This document shows positions 63,783 through 64,000 of a DNA stretch of 64,000 bases, piece by piece. Each line of letters starts with the position of its first letter. Position 1 is the first letter of the stretch. The notes beneath the pieces are model-generated. The model did not search any database. It saw only the letters and a list, made by a program, of their open reading frames with translations, and was not told the origin of the DNA. The DNA is taken from the NCBI RefSeq assembly GCF_013322225.1, contig NZ_JAAMFB010000016.1, forward strand, positions 248,001 through 312,000, read 5' to 3'. The DNA is from Agrobacterium larrymoorei. GTDB taxonomy: Bacteria; Pseudomonadota; Alphaproteobacteria; Rhizobiales; Rhizobiaceae. The position numbers and the translations under genes were made by a program.

Positions 63783-64000
63783 ATGCTCAAAAGACTTTCA
63801 CTTGCAGCGGCTGGCCTTGCCGCAACCACTTTGCCCGCTTTCGCGCACCTGAACCCGGCGGAACACGGCTCGTTCATGGCTGGCATCTCGCACCCGGTTT
63901 TCGGCGCGGACCACATTCTGGCAATGGTTGCCGTTGGCCTGTGGGCATCGCAAATCTCCACCACCGATGGCCGCAGAAGCGCGCTGTGGGCCGTGCCTGC
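63783..64000 (+). CDS. HupE/UreJ-family membrane protein (3'-truncated by window edge)
   Basis: The first 72 codons are visible. A signal peptide (MLKRLSLAAAGLAATTLPAF) is followed by AHLNPAEHGSFMAGISHPVFGADHILAMVAVGLWAS, split here by the window only in reading. The GxxHPxxGxDH motif is the HupE/UreJ signature, whose members take up nickel or cobalt for hydrogenase or urease. A strong ribosome-binding site (AGAGGGA) precedes ATG 63783. The rest of the protein and any urease genes lie beyond the window. Confidence 0.9.
   Translation, partial: MLKRLSLAAAGLAATTLPAFAHLNPAEHGSFMAGISHPVFGADHILAMVAVGLWASQISTTDGRRSALWAVP

Overview
The window reads as chromosomal DNA of a Rhizobiaceae alphaproteobacterium, closest in feel to the Agrobacterium/Rhizobium group. 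The basis is a GC-rich genome with long antisense open frames, an ExoD exopolysaccharide protein, a three-gene petABC cytochrome bc1 operon, an alphaproteobacterial MoxR/DUF58/DUF4159 envelope operon, a pectate lyase, and compact gene spacing. Species cannot be assigned by eye. No rRNA, tRNA, CRISPR array, insertion sequence, prophage or replication origin was recognised.

Layout. 1-8.6 kb: end of an OmpR-type response regulator with its histidine kinase, then csaA, proC, a YbjN protein, ubiK, and a collinear run lgt - midA-like methyltransferase - pgeF - M24-fold protein. 8.7-15.5 kb: a lipoprotein, prs with a GNAT gene, a secreted pectate lyase behind an AT-rich promoter region, and an aldehyde dehydrogenase with a GAF/Fis regulator that lacks an AAA+ domain. 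15.6-23.7 kb: two c-di-GMP turnover proteins on either side of rplY, the second followed by an orphan solute-binding protein, then pth and exoD. 23.8-31.6 kb: ychF, two tandem MaoC-type hydratases, a possible sialyltransferase-like protein, apt, petABC and a membrane-anchored endonuclease/phosphatase-fold protein. 31.6-40.5 kb: two ABC exporters, trmL, a Na/Pi cotransporter, hemF and three small genes. 40.7-50.9 kb: cca and a CoA-pyrophosphatase-type Nudix gene downstream of a DUF1285 gene, divergent from the large MoxR operon. 50.9-58.4 kb: MBL hydrolase, MFS transporter, GNAT, glutathionyl-hydroquinone reductase, Nudix, metallophosphoesterase and leuA. 58.6-64 kb: a candidate leucine leader peptide for leuA, a BrnT/BrnA toxin-antitoxin pair, benE, a spermidine-synthase-like gene, an HxlR regulator divergent from a PRISE-type reductase, a ClpP paralogue and the start of a HupE/UreJ gene.

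Most of the window is housekeeping: respiration, haem, leucine, proline, purine salvage/PRPP, tRNA maturation and protein turnover. The less ordinary parts are: (i) a leuA leader with a Leu-rich 39-residue peptide whose AUG sits where transcription should begin; (ii) a 52-bp perfect inverted repeat inside the DUF1285-Nudix-cca gene run and a related inverted pair next to leuA; (iii) a cluster of three hairpins between a DUF1059 gene and cca; (iv) a protein carrying two motifs that resemble sialyltransferase sialylmotifs; (v) an M24-fold protein that has lost its metal ligands; (vi) a periplasmic solute-binding protein encoded directly after a GGDEF-EAL protein with no transporter genes; and (vii) the MoxR envelope operon with two large BatA/VWA-like membrane proteins. 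Nothing here is clearly a wholly new multi-gene system.
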